A DNA stretch of 50,167 nucleotides, from the NCBI RefSeq assembly GCF_000222605.1, contig NZ_AFWF01000214.1:1-50167 (forward strand), given 5' to 3'. The DNA comes from Vibrio ichthyoenteri ATCC 700023 (GTDB taxonomy: Bacteria; Pseudomonadota; Gammaproteobacteria; Enterobacterales; Vibrionaceae). Within the stretch, counting starts at the first letter, position 1. Every line of letters begins with the position of its first letter. The notes beneath the pieces are model-generated. The model did no database searches and had not been told where the DNA came from. It was given only the letters and a program-made list of their open reading frames with translations. The position numbers and the translations under genes were made by a program. Of the stretch, positions 19,133 to 26,673 are shown one piece after another.

Positions 19133-20095
19133 TTATACTGGTTCAATTTCGTTGAGGTGGCGTTGCGCTGAAACTTTCGCTGCTAAGCAACCTAAAAAGG
19201 TTCCCAACATCAGCAGCAGTAACGACTCATCCCAACTCAGTCCGATCAATCGGAAGCGGCTATCATACAGAAGCGCTAATTGTTCAACACTGCTATTAAG
19301 CAGAATTGTGATTAATGCGGTAAGAATCCACGCGCTGGTTGCACCAAGCAAACCAAACCACATACCTGAATAGAGATACGGACGTAATATAAAGCTATCT
19401 GTGGCGCCAATCAGTTTCATGGTTTGGATTTCATCTTTATTAGCCTGAACATTGAAACGCAAAGTATTGCCAACGATCAGAAATACCGAACCCAACATTA
19501 ATACCGATAGTGTCATAACAATCCCGCCGACCAGATGCTTAATAGCATCAAGGCGAGCAAACCAATCTTCATCTAAGCGAACATCACTGATTTCATCTTC
19601 TGCGCGGACACGTTCTGCGAGTGCTTGCACCGCTTGTTTATCATCACTAGCAGGAGTAATCACCAGTACACCGGGCAGCGCATAATCATCCAACAAGGAA
19701 ATCGCTTGGTCAAAGCCGGAATATTGGCTTAAATCTTCAAGTCCTTGCTGCGGGGAGATATAGTCTACCGCCGCCACCTCAGGCAGACTCTCCAACTCAT
19801 CTTTGAGTACCATAATGCGTGGTTCTGGTGTTTGCTCTTTTATATAGCCGCTAACATGAGAAGGACCCGCAACATTTGTTGTGGCCACCGCAATATTTTT
19901 ACCCAGAAGATAGAGAGAAGCGGGCAAAGTCAGTGCCATTGAGATCACCGCCAGCGTCAGTATATTCCCGATAGGACGAGACCATAAGGCCGCTAAAGCT
20001 GACTTAGCCTGCTTAAAGTGAATAGCAAAATACCCATCACGCGGCACGCCCTGATGTTTCTTAGCTGCTTTCTTATTGCGAGTATTAGCGACCAT
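19133..20095 (-). CDS. ftsX: cell division ABC-type permease subunit FtsX
   Basis: FtsX is the membrane partner of FtsE; together they activate periplasmic amidase regulators at the division septum. The 320 residues have a cytoplasmic N-terminus, a first helix (about 43-65), a large periplasmic loop (SGYIKEQTPEPRIMVLKDELESLPEVAAVDYISP) and three C-terminal helices. The start is ATG 20095, preceded by GAGGTGGAAG, and it overlaps the end of ftsE by 11 bases. A longer frame to 20110 is less likely because it would include the ribosome-binding site. Confidence 0.95.
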   Translation of the reverse strand: MVANTRNKKAAKKHQGVPRDGYFAIHFKQAKSALAALWSRPIGNILTLAVISMALTLPASLYLLGKNIAVATTNVAGPSHVSGYIKEQTPEPRIMVLKDELESLPEVAAVDYISPQQGLEDLSQYSGFDQAISLLDDYALPGVLVITPASDDKQAVQALAERVRAEDEISDVRLDEDWFARLDAIKHLVGGIVMTLSVLMLGSVFLIVGNTLRFNVQANKDEIQTMKLIGATDSFILRPYLYSGMWFGLLGATSAWILTALITILLNSSVEQLALLYDSRFRLIGLSWDESLLLLMLGTFLGCLAAKVSAQRHLNEIEPV

Positions 20096-20759
20096 AATCT
20101 TCCACCTCACTCATAAAGCCTTGGTTTAACTCCATATGGCGATATTGCGGTCTTGAATTCACTAAATTGACATCGTGCGTGGCAAGTAAAATGGTCACCC
20201 CGGCTCGATTGAACTCTTCCAACAATCTTAATACACGATTAGAAAGTTCAGAGTCTAAATTACCCGTTGGCTCATCCGCGAGCAGCAACGTAGGGCGATT
20301 GACCACCGCACGAGCAATACCGACACGCTGCTGCTCACCGCCCGAAAGTTGGCTTGGCAGACAGCGCGCTTTATCAAGCAAGCCGGTTTTATCCAATGCC
20401 GCCGAAACTCGACGTTTTATTTCATTTTCCGAAATAGATTCAATCCGCATCGGCAGAGCGACGTTATCAAACACGGTGCGATCCATCAGCAATCGGTGAT
20501 CTTGAAAAACAATACCGATATTACGACGCAGTAGAGGAATGTCCTTACTTGGAATTCGAGTGATGTCATGACCGTTAAAGCTAATCTTGCCATCGGTTGG
20601 ACGTTCAATCGCGCAAATCAGCTTTAACAGGGTACTTTTACCCGCGCCAGAATGACCGCCTAAAAACGCCATTTCTCCACGATGCAAATGGAAATCGACT
20701 TTCTGTAGAGCTTGTCGACCGCCACGATAAGCCTTACTCACTTGCTGAAACTTAATCAC
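20085..20759 (-). CDS. ftsE: cell division ATP-binding protein FtsE
   Basis: FtsE is the ATPase of the FtsEX complex. The 224 residues carry Walker [11 protein letters not shown], the Q-loop FQDHRLL, the signature [14 protein letters not shown], Walker [13 protein letters not shown] and the switch histidine in ATHDVNLV. The start is a GTG at 20759 with a GAGAGGA ribosome-binding site. It lies between ftsY (26-base gap) and ftsX (overlap), the standard operon. Confidence 0.97.
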   Translation of the reverse strand: MIKFQQVSKAYRGGRQALQKVDFHLHRGEMAFLGGHSGAGKSTLLKLICAIERPTDGKISFNGHDITRIPSKDIPLLRRNIGIVFQDHRLLMDRTVFDNVALPMRIESISENEIKRRVSAALDKTGLLDKARCLPSQLSGGEQQRVGIARAVVNRPTLLLADEPTGNLDSELSNRVLRLLEEFNRAGVTILLATHDVNLVNSRPQYRHMELNQGFMSEVEDYGR

Positions 20760-20785
20760 CCGTCATTCCTCTCGCTAGCAGCTCG

Positions 20786-21970
20786 TTAATCTTCTCGGCT
20801 AAATAATGCGTCGATAAATTCTTGTGTTTCAAATGGACGCAAATCGTCAATCCCTTCACCGACACCAATATAGCGAATTGGAATCTGGAACTGATCAGCA
20901 AGTGCGAAGATCACACCACCTTTCGCGGTGCCATCGAGTTTCGTCAATGTAATACCAGTCAATGGCGCCACATCACTAAACAATTTTGCTTGGCTGATGG
21001 CATTTTGGCCTGTTGCGGCATCCAGTGTTAGCATTACTTCATGCGGTGCTGAATCATCAATTTTCTTCATCACACGCACGATTTTGCGCAGCTCTTCCAT
21101 CAGGTTTGCTTTGTTTTGTAAACGACCCGCCGTATCCGCGATGACCACGTCATAGCCTCGAGCTCTGGCGGCTTCAATCGCATCATAAATTACTGATGCG
21201 CTATCGGCACCTGTATGTTGAGCGATGACCGGAACGTCATTGCGTTCACCCCAAACTTGCAGCTGTTCTACCGCTGCCGCACGGAAGGTATCGCCTGCAG
21301 CCAGCATCACTTTTTTGCCTTCGGCTTGGAATTGTTTTGCCAATTTACCAATGGTGGTGGTTTTACCCACGCCATTAACGCCAACCATTAAAATAACAAA
21401 CGGTGTATTGCCGTTATTAACATCTAACGGCTTCTCAACGTGTGAAAGGATCTCGGCCATTTCTTCTTTGAGAAGACCATACAGAGCTTCACCATCTTTC
21501 AAATCTTGACGACTGGCTTTCTCGGTCAAATTATTGATGATCTTCATGGTGGTTTCCATGCCGACATCAGCGATCAATAGCTGCTCTTCCAGTTCTTCAA
21601 ACAGATCATCATCAATCTGCTTACCTTTAAACAAACCAAAGAAACCCGCACCAATATTCGCTTTCGTGCGCGCAAGACTGCGCTTTAAGCGAGCAAAGAA
21701 ACTCTCGGTTGGTTTTTCCTGTTCAACCACTCGTGGGGTGACCGGCTGTACCTGCTCTTCTGCTTCTGCTTCTGCTTCTGCTTCTGCTGGGCGAGCTTCA
21801 ACCTCAACGGTTTGTTCAGCAACAATCTCTTGCTCTACATCGTTTTTTTGTTCTTCAACTACGTCAGGTTGTGGTTGCTCTACCTGCTGCTCTTCTGCGG
21901 TTTGCTTTGCTTGCTCTTCGTCACCGAAGCCAAGCCAAGAGAGCAATCCACGCTTCTTTTTTTCCGTCAT
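20786..21970 (-). CDS. ftsY: signal recognition particle receptor FtsY
   Basis: FtsY docks ribosome-SRP complexes at the inner membrane. The 394 residues start with a basic tip (MTEKKKRG), then a long acidic, low-complexity A domain rich in E, V, Q and A (about 15-85), including an alternating A-E run. The NG GTPase domain has G1 GVNGVGKTTT, G3 DTAGR and G4 TKLDG. The gene heads the ftsYEX operon and is divergent from rsmD. The A domain contains a hexanucleotide tandem repeat. Confidence 0.97.
   Translation of the reverse strand: MTEKKKRGLLSWLGFGDEEQAKQTAEEQQVEQPQPDVVEEQKNDVEQEIVAEQTVEVEARPAEAEAEAEAEEQVQPVTPRVVEQEKPTESFFARLKRSLARTKANIGAGFFGLFKGKQIDDDLFEELEEQLLIADVGMETTMKIINNLTEKASRQDLKDGEALYGLLKEEMAEILSHVEKPLDVNNGNTPFVILMVGVNGVGKTTTIGKLAKQFQAEGKKVMLAAGDTFRAAAVEQLQVWGERNDVPVIAQHTGADSASVIYDAIEAARARGYDVVIADTAGRLQNKANLMEELRKIVRVMKKIDDSAPHEVMLTLDAATGQNAISQAKLFSDVAPLTGITLTKLDGTAKGGVIFALADQFQIPIRYIGVGEGIDDLRPFETQEFIDALFSRED
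21752..21788 (-). repeat. GCTTCT hexanucleotide tandem repeat in ftsY
   Basis: About five to six in-frame copies of a 6-base unit (TCTGCT on the plus strand, AGCAGA on the coding strand) encode alternating Ala-Glu in the acidic A domain. Copy changes would keep frame, so the repeat could vary in length without breaking the protein. Confidence 0.85.
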
Positions 21971-22179
21971 CTGGGGCTATCCTAGATTGTCTTAATTAAC
22001 TCTCAAACTTTTCCACTGCCATATAGCGAGCTGGAAAAGAAACATGACAACAGTGTGAAAAGTCTCTACGCCAAGCGCGATTTAAGGTTACACTTTGTCA
22101 TCTATGAAATTTGGCTGTACTCAGGCGCAATCGCTGAGCGACTGGGTATAGTATCACTTTATTCGCGGTCAAAAAATCT

Positions 22180-22779
22180 ATGCAAAGACGTCGCCAGCAA
22201 AACACATCACAAAAAAAAACTTCCACCGGCTTTATTCGCATTATTAGTGGCTTATGGCGTGGACGAAAGTTACCCGTACATGACGCTGAAGGCCTGCGAC
22301 CAACCACCGATCGCGTAAAGGAAACGGTGTTTAGCTGGTTAGCACAAGACGTCCCCCAAGCGAAGTGTTTAGATCTCTTTGCCGGCTCTGGCGGTTTAGG
22401 TTTTGAAGCAGCATCACGCCAAGCGGAAATGGTGACCTTGATTGAATTAAATCCAGCCGCGTTTAAGCAGTTACAACAGAACATTACGGCACTAAAAGCC
22501 TCAAATATTACCGCCCAAAATACCGATGCATTGAGTTTTCTCAAACAACCGGGGACACCACACCACGTCGTTTTCATTGATCCACCGTTTCGCAAAGGCC
22601 TTCTCAGCGAAGCCATTGTATTACTAGAACAAAATGGCTGGCTTGCTGATGATGCGATGATCTACATCGAAACAGAAAAAGAACTCAATATTGAAGGCTT
22701 ACCCGAAAGCTGGCAGTTACACCGTGAGAAAAACGCCGGACAAGTCCGCTTCCGCCTCTACCATCGCCAAGCAGAATAA
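22180..22779 (+). CDS. rsmD: 16S rRNA (guanine-966-N2)-methyltransferase RsmD
   Basis: RsmD methylates G966 of 16S rRNA. The 199 residues begin with a basic segment (RRRQQ), then FIRIISGLWRGRKLPV and RPTTDRVKETVFSWL, both family hallmarks. The SAM-binding LDLFAGSGGLGFEA and the base-methylation motif IDPPF follow. The start ATG at 22180 lacks a clear ribosome-binding site. It is divergent from ftsY and followed by yhhL nine bases later, as in E. coli. Confidence 0.95.
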   Translation: MQRRRQQNTSQKKTSTGFIRIISGLWRGRKLPVHDAEGLRPTTDRVKETVFSWLAQDVPQAKCLDLFAGSGGLGFEAASRQAEMVTLIELNPAAFKQLQQNITALKASNITAQNTDALSFLKQPGTPHHVVFIDPPFRKGLLSEAIVLLEQNGWLADDAMIYIETEKELNIEGLPESWQLHREKNAGQVRFRLYHRQAE

Positions 22780-22788
22780 GGACAGAAT

Positions 22789-23055
22789 ATGAAGGTATTA
22801 ATTTTATTAGCCAAAGCCGCGATTGGCTTTGTGTGGTTTATCTTGCTCTTGAACATTTTCATGCCGTTTCCCGGTAAAGCCGCGATTGCGCTTTATATTA
22901 TGGCGGCGTTCTTGTTTATGATGCACGGCCTGCAAATGCTGATTTTTATTGGTGCTTTTGGTGATAAAGTCAAAATGAGTAGCTGGGAAAGGTGGTCAAT
23001 CTTGATTTTTGGTATTTTCGCCTTGCTCGACATCCGTCGTAAGCACATGATGTAG
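22789..23055 (+). CDS. yhhL: DUF1145 membrane protein YhhL
   Basis: An 88-residue inner membrane protein with three hydrophobic segments (about 5-25, 31-55 and 68-82), of the DUF1145 family. It has a good ribosome-binding site (AAGGACAG) and follows rsmD with a nine-base gap, the E. coli rsmD-yhhL order. Function unknown. Confidence 0.85.
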   Translation: MKVLILLAKAAIGFVWFILLLNIFMPFPGKAAIALYIMAAFLFMMHGLQMLIFIGAFGDKVKMSSWERWSILIFGIFALLDIRRKHMM

Positions 23056-23060
23056 ATAGT

Positions 23061-23088
23061 AAAACGCCGCTCAATTGAGCGGCGTTTT
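23061..23088. terminator. bidirectional terminator between yhhL and yhgN
   Basis: A perfect 28-base palindrome (AAAACGCCGCTCAA and its complement) has flanking A and T runs. It serves both convergent transcripts. Confidence 0.9.
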
Positions 23089-23106
23089 TATAACATCATT
23101 TTCCAC

Positions 23107-23691
23107 TTATCCCAGATAGTTTTTTACCCCATCAAGGAACATCTGAGTAGACAGCATAACCAACAGTAATCCCATCAACCGTTCAACCGCTTTCAAGCCT
23201 CGCTCACCCAGTATTCGATGGAAGAAACCATAGAACATCAAAATCAAGAACGTGGCGCCCCAAGCAAGTAACACCGCCGCGGACAACTCAAGTAATTGTT
23301 CCGGATATTGACTGGATAACAGTAAGATCGCAGCAATAACCGACGGACCAGCAAGCATAGGGATTGCCATAGGCACAATAAACGGCTCTTCACCCGCAGC
23401 CAGTCCCGTAATACTGCCGCCACTCGGAAAAATCATCTTAATAGCGATAATGAACAGAATAATACCGCCCGAGATACTTAAGGTCTCTGGCTGAACCTGT
23501 AAGAAGCTCATGATGCTCTTACCGGCAAACAAAAACAGCATTAAGATCATCAATGCAAAACAAAGCTCACGTATCAGAACTTTGCGGCGACGTTTGGGTT
23601 CTAAATGCTTAAGAATCGACAGAACAATGGGGAGATTCCCCAGTGGGTCCATGATTAAAAATAGCATGGTCGCTGCAGATAAAATGTCCAT
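23107..23691 (-). CDS. yhgN: MarC-family inner membrane protein YhgN
   Basis: A 194-residue, six-helix membrane protein of the MarC family. It aligns with E. coli YhgN throughout: LIMDPLGNLPIVLS, SISGGIILFIIAIKMIFPS, AGEEPFIVPMAIPMLAGPS and VERLMGLLLVMLSTQMFLDG. The start has GGAGG upstream. Despite the name, MarC itself was shown not to mediate multiple antibiotic resistance; the transport function is unknown. Confidence 0.9.
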   Translation of the reverse strand: MDILSAATMLFLIMDPLGNLPIVLSILKHLEPKRRRKVLIRELCFALMILMLFLFAGKSIMSFLQVQPETLSISGGIILFIIAIKMIFPSGGSITGLAAGEEPFIVPMAIPMLAGPSVIAAILLLSSQYPEQLLELSAAVLLAWGATFLILMFYGFFHRILGERGLKAVERLMGLLLVMLSTQMFLDGVKNYLG

Positions 23692-23789
23692 AACTTCACC
23701 TCCAAAATTTAGTCGGCGAAGTATAGCGGTTTCCTTATCAGTTCGCTCGCAATAAGCCCATTAAGCAATATTTATCGCTAGAACGACTC

Positions 23790-24026
23790 TTAATGGCCAC
23801 ACACTCGTTCAACATTAACCGCCCACAAACCTTCTGTTTCAATGATTTTTTCACGCTGAACAAAAAAATCGAATAATGTATCAAACTGAAAGCCAGCCAA
23901 TTTACAGGTACGAAATTGGGCTTGCTCGCCAAATTGATCGCGTACCGCATCATTTAGCTCTTGCTTCGTCATTGGTTTTTCACGTAATAGGTTTAATACT
24001 TTATGAGCGTGGATTTCATTCGCCAT
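23790..24026 (-). CDS. YecH-family (DUF2492) small metal-binding-like protein
   Basis: A 78-residue protein starting M-A-N-E-I-H at 24026, where AGAGG stands eight bases upstream. Features are IHAHKVLNLL at the start, FGEQAQFRTCK in the middle and VERVCGH at the end. The conserved His and Cys residues are why the family is described as metal-binding. It is a small soluble protein of unknown function, upstream of yhgN and downstream of the YhhN-type gene, all leftward. Confidence 0.75.
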   Translation of the reverse strand: MANEIHAHKVLNLLREKPMTKQELNDAVRDQFGEQAQFRTCKLAGFQFDTLFDFFVQREKIIETEGLWAVNVERVCGH

Positions 24027-24143
24027 TATTGGCACCTCTGGATTGAATTCAGTTCTAATAAATCGGCGCCAAGCATAAGGGAAAAAAGAACCGGCAACAA
24101 TGTAGCGCTACCATCAAATTCGGCTCAATGGATGGCAGAGGCA

Positions 24144-24767
24144 CTACAGAATGAAAGAGGCAATAATCAAGCTATGAGCCAATAAATAGCTACCAGAAAT
24201 AAGGTAACGCCCAGCAATAATCGGCTGCCGATAATCATGAATGGCCAGTAAGATAGCGGAAGTGGTCAATGACATACTGCCTAGAAAAGCCAACAGCGCT
24301 TGCTGCGTATGTTGTAGTAACCATAGCTCTCCAGTAACCCAATTTAGCTGCAACAACACCATCCCCATGATCACTACAGGGAAAATAAGCCGATCGATTT
24401 TGGGTAATAGTAAGAAAAAGGCCACAATCCCCATAGCAAGTAGCATCGCCGCCAACCACCACACCACTTGACCGGAAAGCTGTAACCAAAAAGCAGTGCT
24501 ATAGCAAAGCTGTGCAGCAATAAAGCTGGCGAAACAGATGCGTCGGCTGCGGTTAGAAATGTAAAGCCCATCCGCTAACATAGAAATCACTAACCCCAGT
24601 GATATCCACCACTCAAGTTGCCCGACTAAACCATCTTGGCTCCAGAGCATGACCACCAGAAGCAATAGCGAGAACCCAGAAAAAAACACCGCGGTCTTAC
24701 GTTGATGGTTTTCACTCGCAGAGATAGTGATGAACCCAGATAACGCAACAGCAAGCCAGCTCCACAT
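24144..24767 (-). CDS. YhhN-family membrane protein (lysoplasmalogenase-like)
   Basis: A 207-residue membrane protein with about eight helices (M-W-S-W-L-A start at 24767; AGAGGTG upstream). It resembles YhhN, a family that includes the mammalian lysoplasmalogenase TMEM86. Motifs include ISMLADGLYI, GELWLLQHTQQALLAFLGSMSL and AHSLIIASFIL at the end. A longer frame to 24824 exists but lacks a ribosome-binding site. In E. coli yhhN follows rsmD, yhhL and yhhM; here the block is rearranged and yhhM lies about 1.6 kb away. Confidence 0.8.
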   Translation of the reverse strand: MWSWLAVALSGFITISASENHQRKTAVFFSGFSLLLLVVMLWSQDGLVGQLEWWISLGLVISMLADGLYISNRSRRICFASFIAAQLCYSTAFWLQLSGQVVWWLAAMLLAMGIVAFFLLLPKIDRLIFPVVIMGMVLLQLNWVTGELWLLQHTQQALLAFLGSMSLTTSAILLAIHDYRQPIIAGRYLISGSYLLAHSLIIASFIL

Positions 24768-25129
24768 AACAACACCTCTATTTATTCGAAGGCTCAGTTT
24801 AGGCACGGCGCTTAAATTGTCCACCAGCTAAGAACAAAACTTGGATCTTGATTACGATTCATTCCCCTACCTCTTTGTGGTCCCTAACACTCAATTCTAA
24901 CCATAAAATATGGCTGCCATTTATCAAACTGAACACGCAAACCAAGCTTAAAGGACAAAAACTACAACATTAAAAAAAACCAAAAAGACACAACCACCAA
25001 AACAACAATATAAACAAATAAAACAACAAGTTAAAAAGAAACACCGCAAGTAAAAATAATAAATTGAAACAGCAAAACTTAATTTAAAAAAGTTATTCAC
25101 CATTTAGAGATAAAAAGGCAACAAACAGA

Positions 25130-25144
25130 TGATAATCATTACCA
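25130..25144. promoter_or_regulatory. candidate Fur box in the A/C-biased region
   Basis: The sequence reads TGATAAT-C-ATTACCA, one mismatch from the 7-1-7 Fur consensus. It sits at the 3' end of a doubtful leftward frame and about 340 bases before the small peptide gene, so its target is unclear. Confidence 0.45.
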
Positions 25145-25354
25145 ACAAAAGCTCTCATCTTGTGAGAAAAACAAATAAAACAAAACTACAGCCAATATCA
25201 TCACCAAACCCATCAAAATAAAACAAAACTTTATTGACCACTTTGTAATCATATTTTTAATTATTATAAAACAAATGCTTAGACCAAAATAAATTAATAA
25301 AGCCAAGAAAAACAACTCAAAAAACAACCAGCACAACAAACTCAGCACGCCCAT
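25139..25354 (-). CDS. possible small hydrophobic membrane peptide
   Basis: A 71-codon frame predicts two hydrophobic segments (about 3-34 and 41-63) rich in F, L and I. There is no ribosome-binding site before the ATG and no homologue I recognise. The hydrophobic character follows from the T-rich strand composition, so it may be a chance frame in A/C-biased DNA or the remnant of an older gene. Confidence 0.2.
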   Translation of the reverse strand: MGVLSLLCWLFFELFFLALLIYFGLSICFIIIKNMITKWSIKFCFILMGLVMILAVVLFYLFFSQDESFCW

Positions 25355-25411
25355 AAACCATCAAAATCGACACCATAAAATTGTTTTTTATGCCCATTTT
25401 CAAGATCTGAC

Positions 25412-25441
25412 TTGATCAAAGCATCAAAAACCTGCTATTCT
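25412..25441 (+). promoter_or_regulatory. promoter of the 26-residue peptide gene
   Basis: An extended -10, TGcTATTCT (433-441 of this kilobase, TATTCT at 25436-25441), lies 18 bp after TTGATC (25412-25417). TTGAT-N6-ATCAA around the -35 is reminiscent of an FNR half-site pair, but the spacing is two bases too long. Confidence 0.5.
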
Positions 25442-25482
25442 GTAAAGCATAGTCACTAACATCACAGCAAAGGAGCAGAGTT

Positions 25483-25563
25483 ATGATTACTTCTTCACAA
25501 AAACAAGGACTTGTAATGATCGCCGTTGTCGTTGGCCTAATGACTCTGCCAATGATGTACTAA
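25483..25563 (+). CDS. 26-residue single-span membrane peptide
   Basis: A complete small gene, starting M-I-T-S-S-Q-K-Q-G-L and ending L-P-M-M-Y. Polar residues 1-9 are followed by one hydrophobic span (about 10-25, with V, I, L, M, A and G), fitting an inner-membrane peptide with its N-terminus in the cytoplasm. AAAGGAG stands seven bases before the ATG, a near-perfect ribosome-binding site; a promoter lies upstream and a strong terminator begins 18 bases after the stop. That full set of signals in so short a space argues strongly for a real gene. Its size is like YnhF or CydX-type peptides, but the sequence matches neither. Partner and role unknown. Confidence 0.75.
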   Translation: MITSSQKQGLVMIAVVVGLMTLPMMY

Positions 25564-25580
25564 GTCAAATACAAAAAAAG

Positions 25581-25607
25581 AAAGGGACGCCAATGGCGTC
25601 CCTTTTT
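25581..25607 (+). terminator. terminator of the 26-residue peptide gene
   Basis: The stem AAAGGGACGCC / GGCGTCCCTTT has loop AAT and a run of five T's. It is an 11-bp stem, very strong for a unit of about 160 bases. Confidence 0.92.
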
Positions 25608-25711
25608 GATTTCTGCTGCGAAAAAAACCACTAATTGGCTAAGCTTTCTACTTCTGTCGTAAAAACATCAATATTCACCAAGTGCTAATTTAACGCCTTA
25701 GCATGCCATTT

Positions 25712-26077
25712 CTAGAAATGCTTAGATAAAACATCCCAATGAGCATAATAGAAGAGCATCGCTGCTAGCGTAATTAAGGTCATGAGTGAAATAGCGACTC
25801 GCCATATAAAGCGACTGCTTCTCGGCGTTAGCTCCTTTTCACACTCATCACACACCGCTAGAAACTTACGACGACTATCGAGTTTGTAGTCATATTCATG
25901 AACGACTTTATTACGAATCGTCGCGATATAGCGAAGCTTACCAACTACGTTGTGAGGTAAACGCTCTTCACAGCTAGTGATTAGCTGATGAAGGCCTTTT
26001 CCTTCAGCATGGTACTGTGATCTCAGGAGATGCTCGATCTTTCGCGTGCGGGTTACAACACTATCAATATCCGACAT
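25712..26077 (-). CDS. HEPN-like (DUF4145-type) protein with C-terminal membrane span
   Basis: A 121-residue protein with a helical soluble part (about 1-85) and one membrane span (about 91-110, SLMTLITLAAMLFYYAHW). The segment TIRNKVVHEYDY contains an R-x4-H motif (R55, H60), which is the HEPN ribonuclease signature and is also found in DUF4145 proteins. There are cysteines at C-x2-C (about 76-79). GGAGAG precedes the ATG. No antitoxin-like partner is adjacent, so a toxin role is not supported. The family assignment is from motif only. Confidence 0.65.
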   Translation of the reverse strand: MSDIDSVVTRTRKIEHLLRSQYHAEGKGLHQLITSCEERLPHNVVGKLRYIATIRNKVVHEYDYKLDSRRKFLAVCDECEKELTPRSSRFIWRVAISLMTLITLAAMLFYYAHWDVLSKHF

Positions 26078-26122
26078 CCACTCTCTCCCTGTAAATTAAC
26101 TTCACTCTCCAGTTCCTATTTA

Positions 26123-26137
26123 TGTTCAAAATGAACA
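26123..26137. promoter_or_regulatory. perfect palindrome upstream of the HEPN-like gene
   Basis: TGTTCA-AAA-TGAACA is a 6+3+6 inverted repeat 46 bases before the HEPN-like gene start. It has the form of a dimeric repressor operator. I do not recognise the regulator. Confidence 0.4.
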
Positions 26138-26329
26138 AGTTGCAATAAAAATAATATCAAATGATCGACTGAACCCAATCTAGATTAACGACCAAATCAT
26201 CAATAGCTTGTGATGTGGATCGAAGTTCTATTTGCCACATCCACAATATGTGGTTTATATCTCAGAGCATAGCCAACATCCCTATGAAAAAGTAGCTAGA
26301 ATGCATACTGAGTTCACGGGGAGGAACTA

Positions 26330-26659
26330 ATGCCAATTTCACTTTATTTCGCTGTTGCACTGCTTGGCTTGCTGGCAGGCTGGGTCTTTACTAATTTTTA
26401 TCGCCGTCATATGCAAGGTGAAGATGCACCAGAACAAACTGTCAATGTCACCATACTTGATAAACAAGCTATCTCCAACGACGATGCTCAGCCCGGCCAA
26501 GAAGATCAAGAATATTGGATCTATGTACAAAAAGGAAAGATCGGGCCAAAACGCGAATTTCAAGTTGGCATTCATTACTTTCAGGCTCTCAATCCCGGAG
26601 ATAAAGGGACTCTTACCTATCAAGGGGATAAATTTCTGCACTTTGCGATGAAGCGTTAG
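26330..26659 (+). CDS. yhhM: DUF2500 protein YhhM
   Basis: A 109-residue protein with one N-terminal membrane span (about 4-22), then a beta-rich domain (NVTILDKQAI, EYWIYVQKG, REFQVGIHYFQAL, GDKGTLTYQGDKFLHF), as in the DUF2500 family of E. coli YhhM. A GGGGAGGAA ribosome-binding site precedes the ATG. A possible promoter, TTGCCA-17 bp-TTATAT, lies at about 26,230-26,258. Function unknown. Confidence 0.85.
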   Translation: MPISLYFAVALLGLLAGWVFTNFYRRHMQGEDAPEQTVNVTILDKQAISNDDAQPGQEDQEYWIYVQKGKIGPKREFQVGIHYFQALNPGDKGTLTYQGDKFLHFAMKR

Positions 26660-26673
26660 CACTCATTCCACGA

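Larger units (their letters stand above)
24768..25482. other. gene-poor A/C-biased region
   Basis: About 700 bases with little coding evidence. From about 24,950 to 25,380 the plus strand is very poor in G and rich in A and C, unlike both flanks. A Fur-box-like site lies at 25130-25144, and a weak leftward frame of 71 codons (25139-25354) would encode a hydrophobic peptide. The last part (about 25,400-25,482) is the promoter and leader of the 26-residue gene. Confidence 0.6.

Noticed and set aside
25139-25354. Small leftward hydrophobic reading frame as a firm gene
   Set aside because: No ribosome-binding site, no recognised relative, and the hydrophobic bias follows from the T-rich strand. 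It is kept only as a low-confidence entry.
25412-25427. FNR box TTGAT..ATCAA at the small-peptide promoter
   Set aside because: The spacer is six bases rather than the four required for FNR, and its position relative to the -10 is not a class II site.
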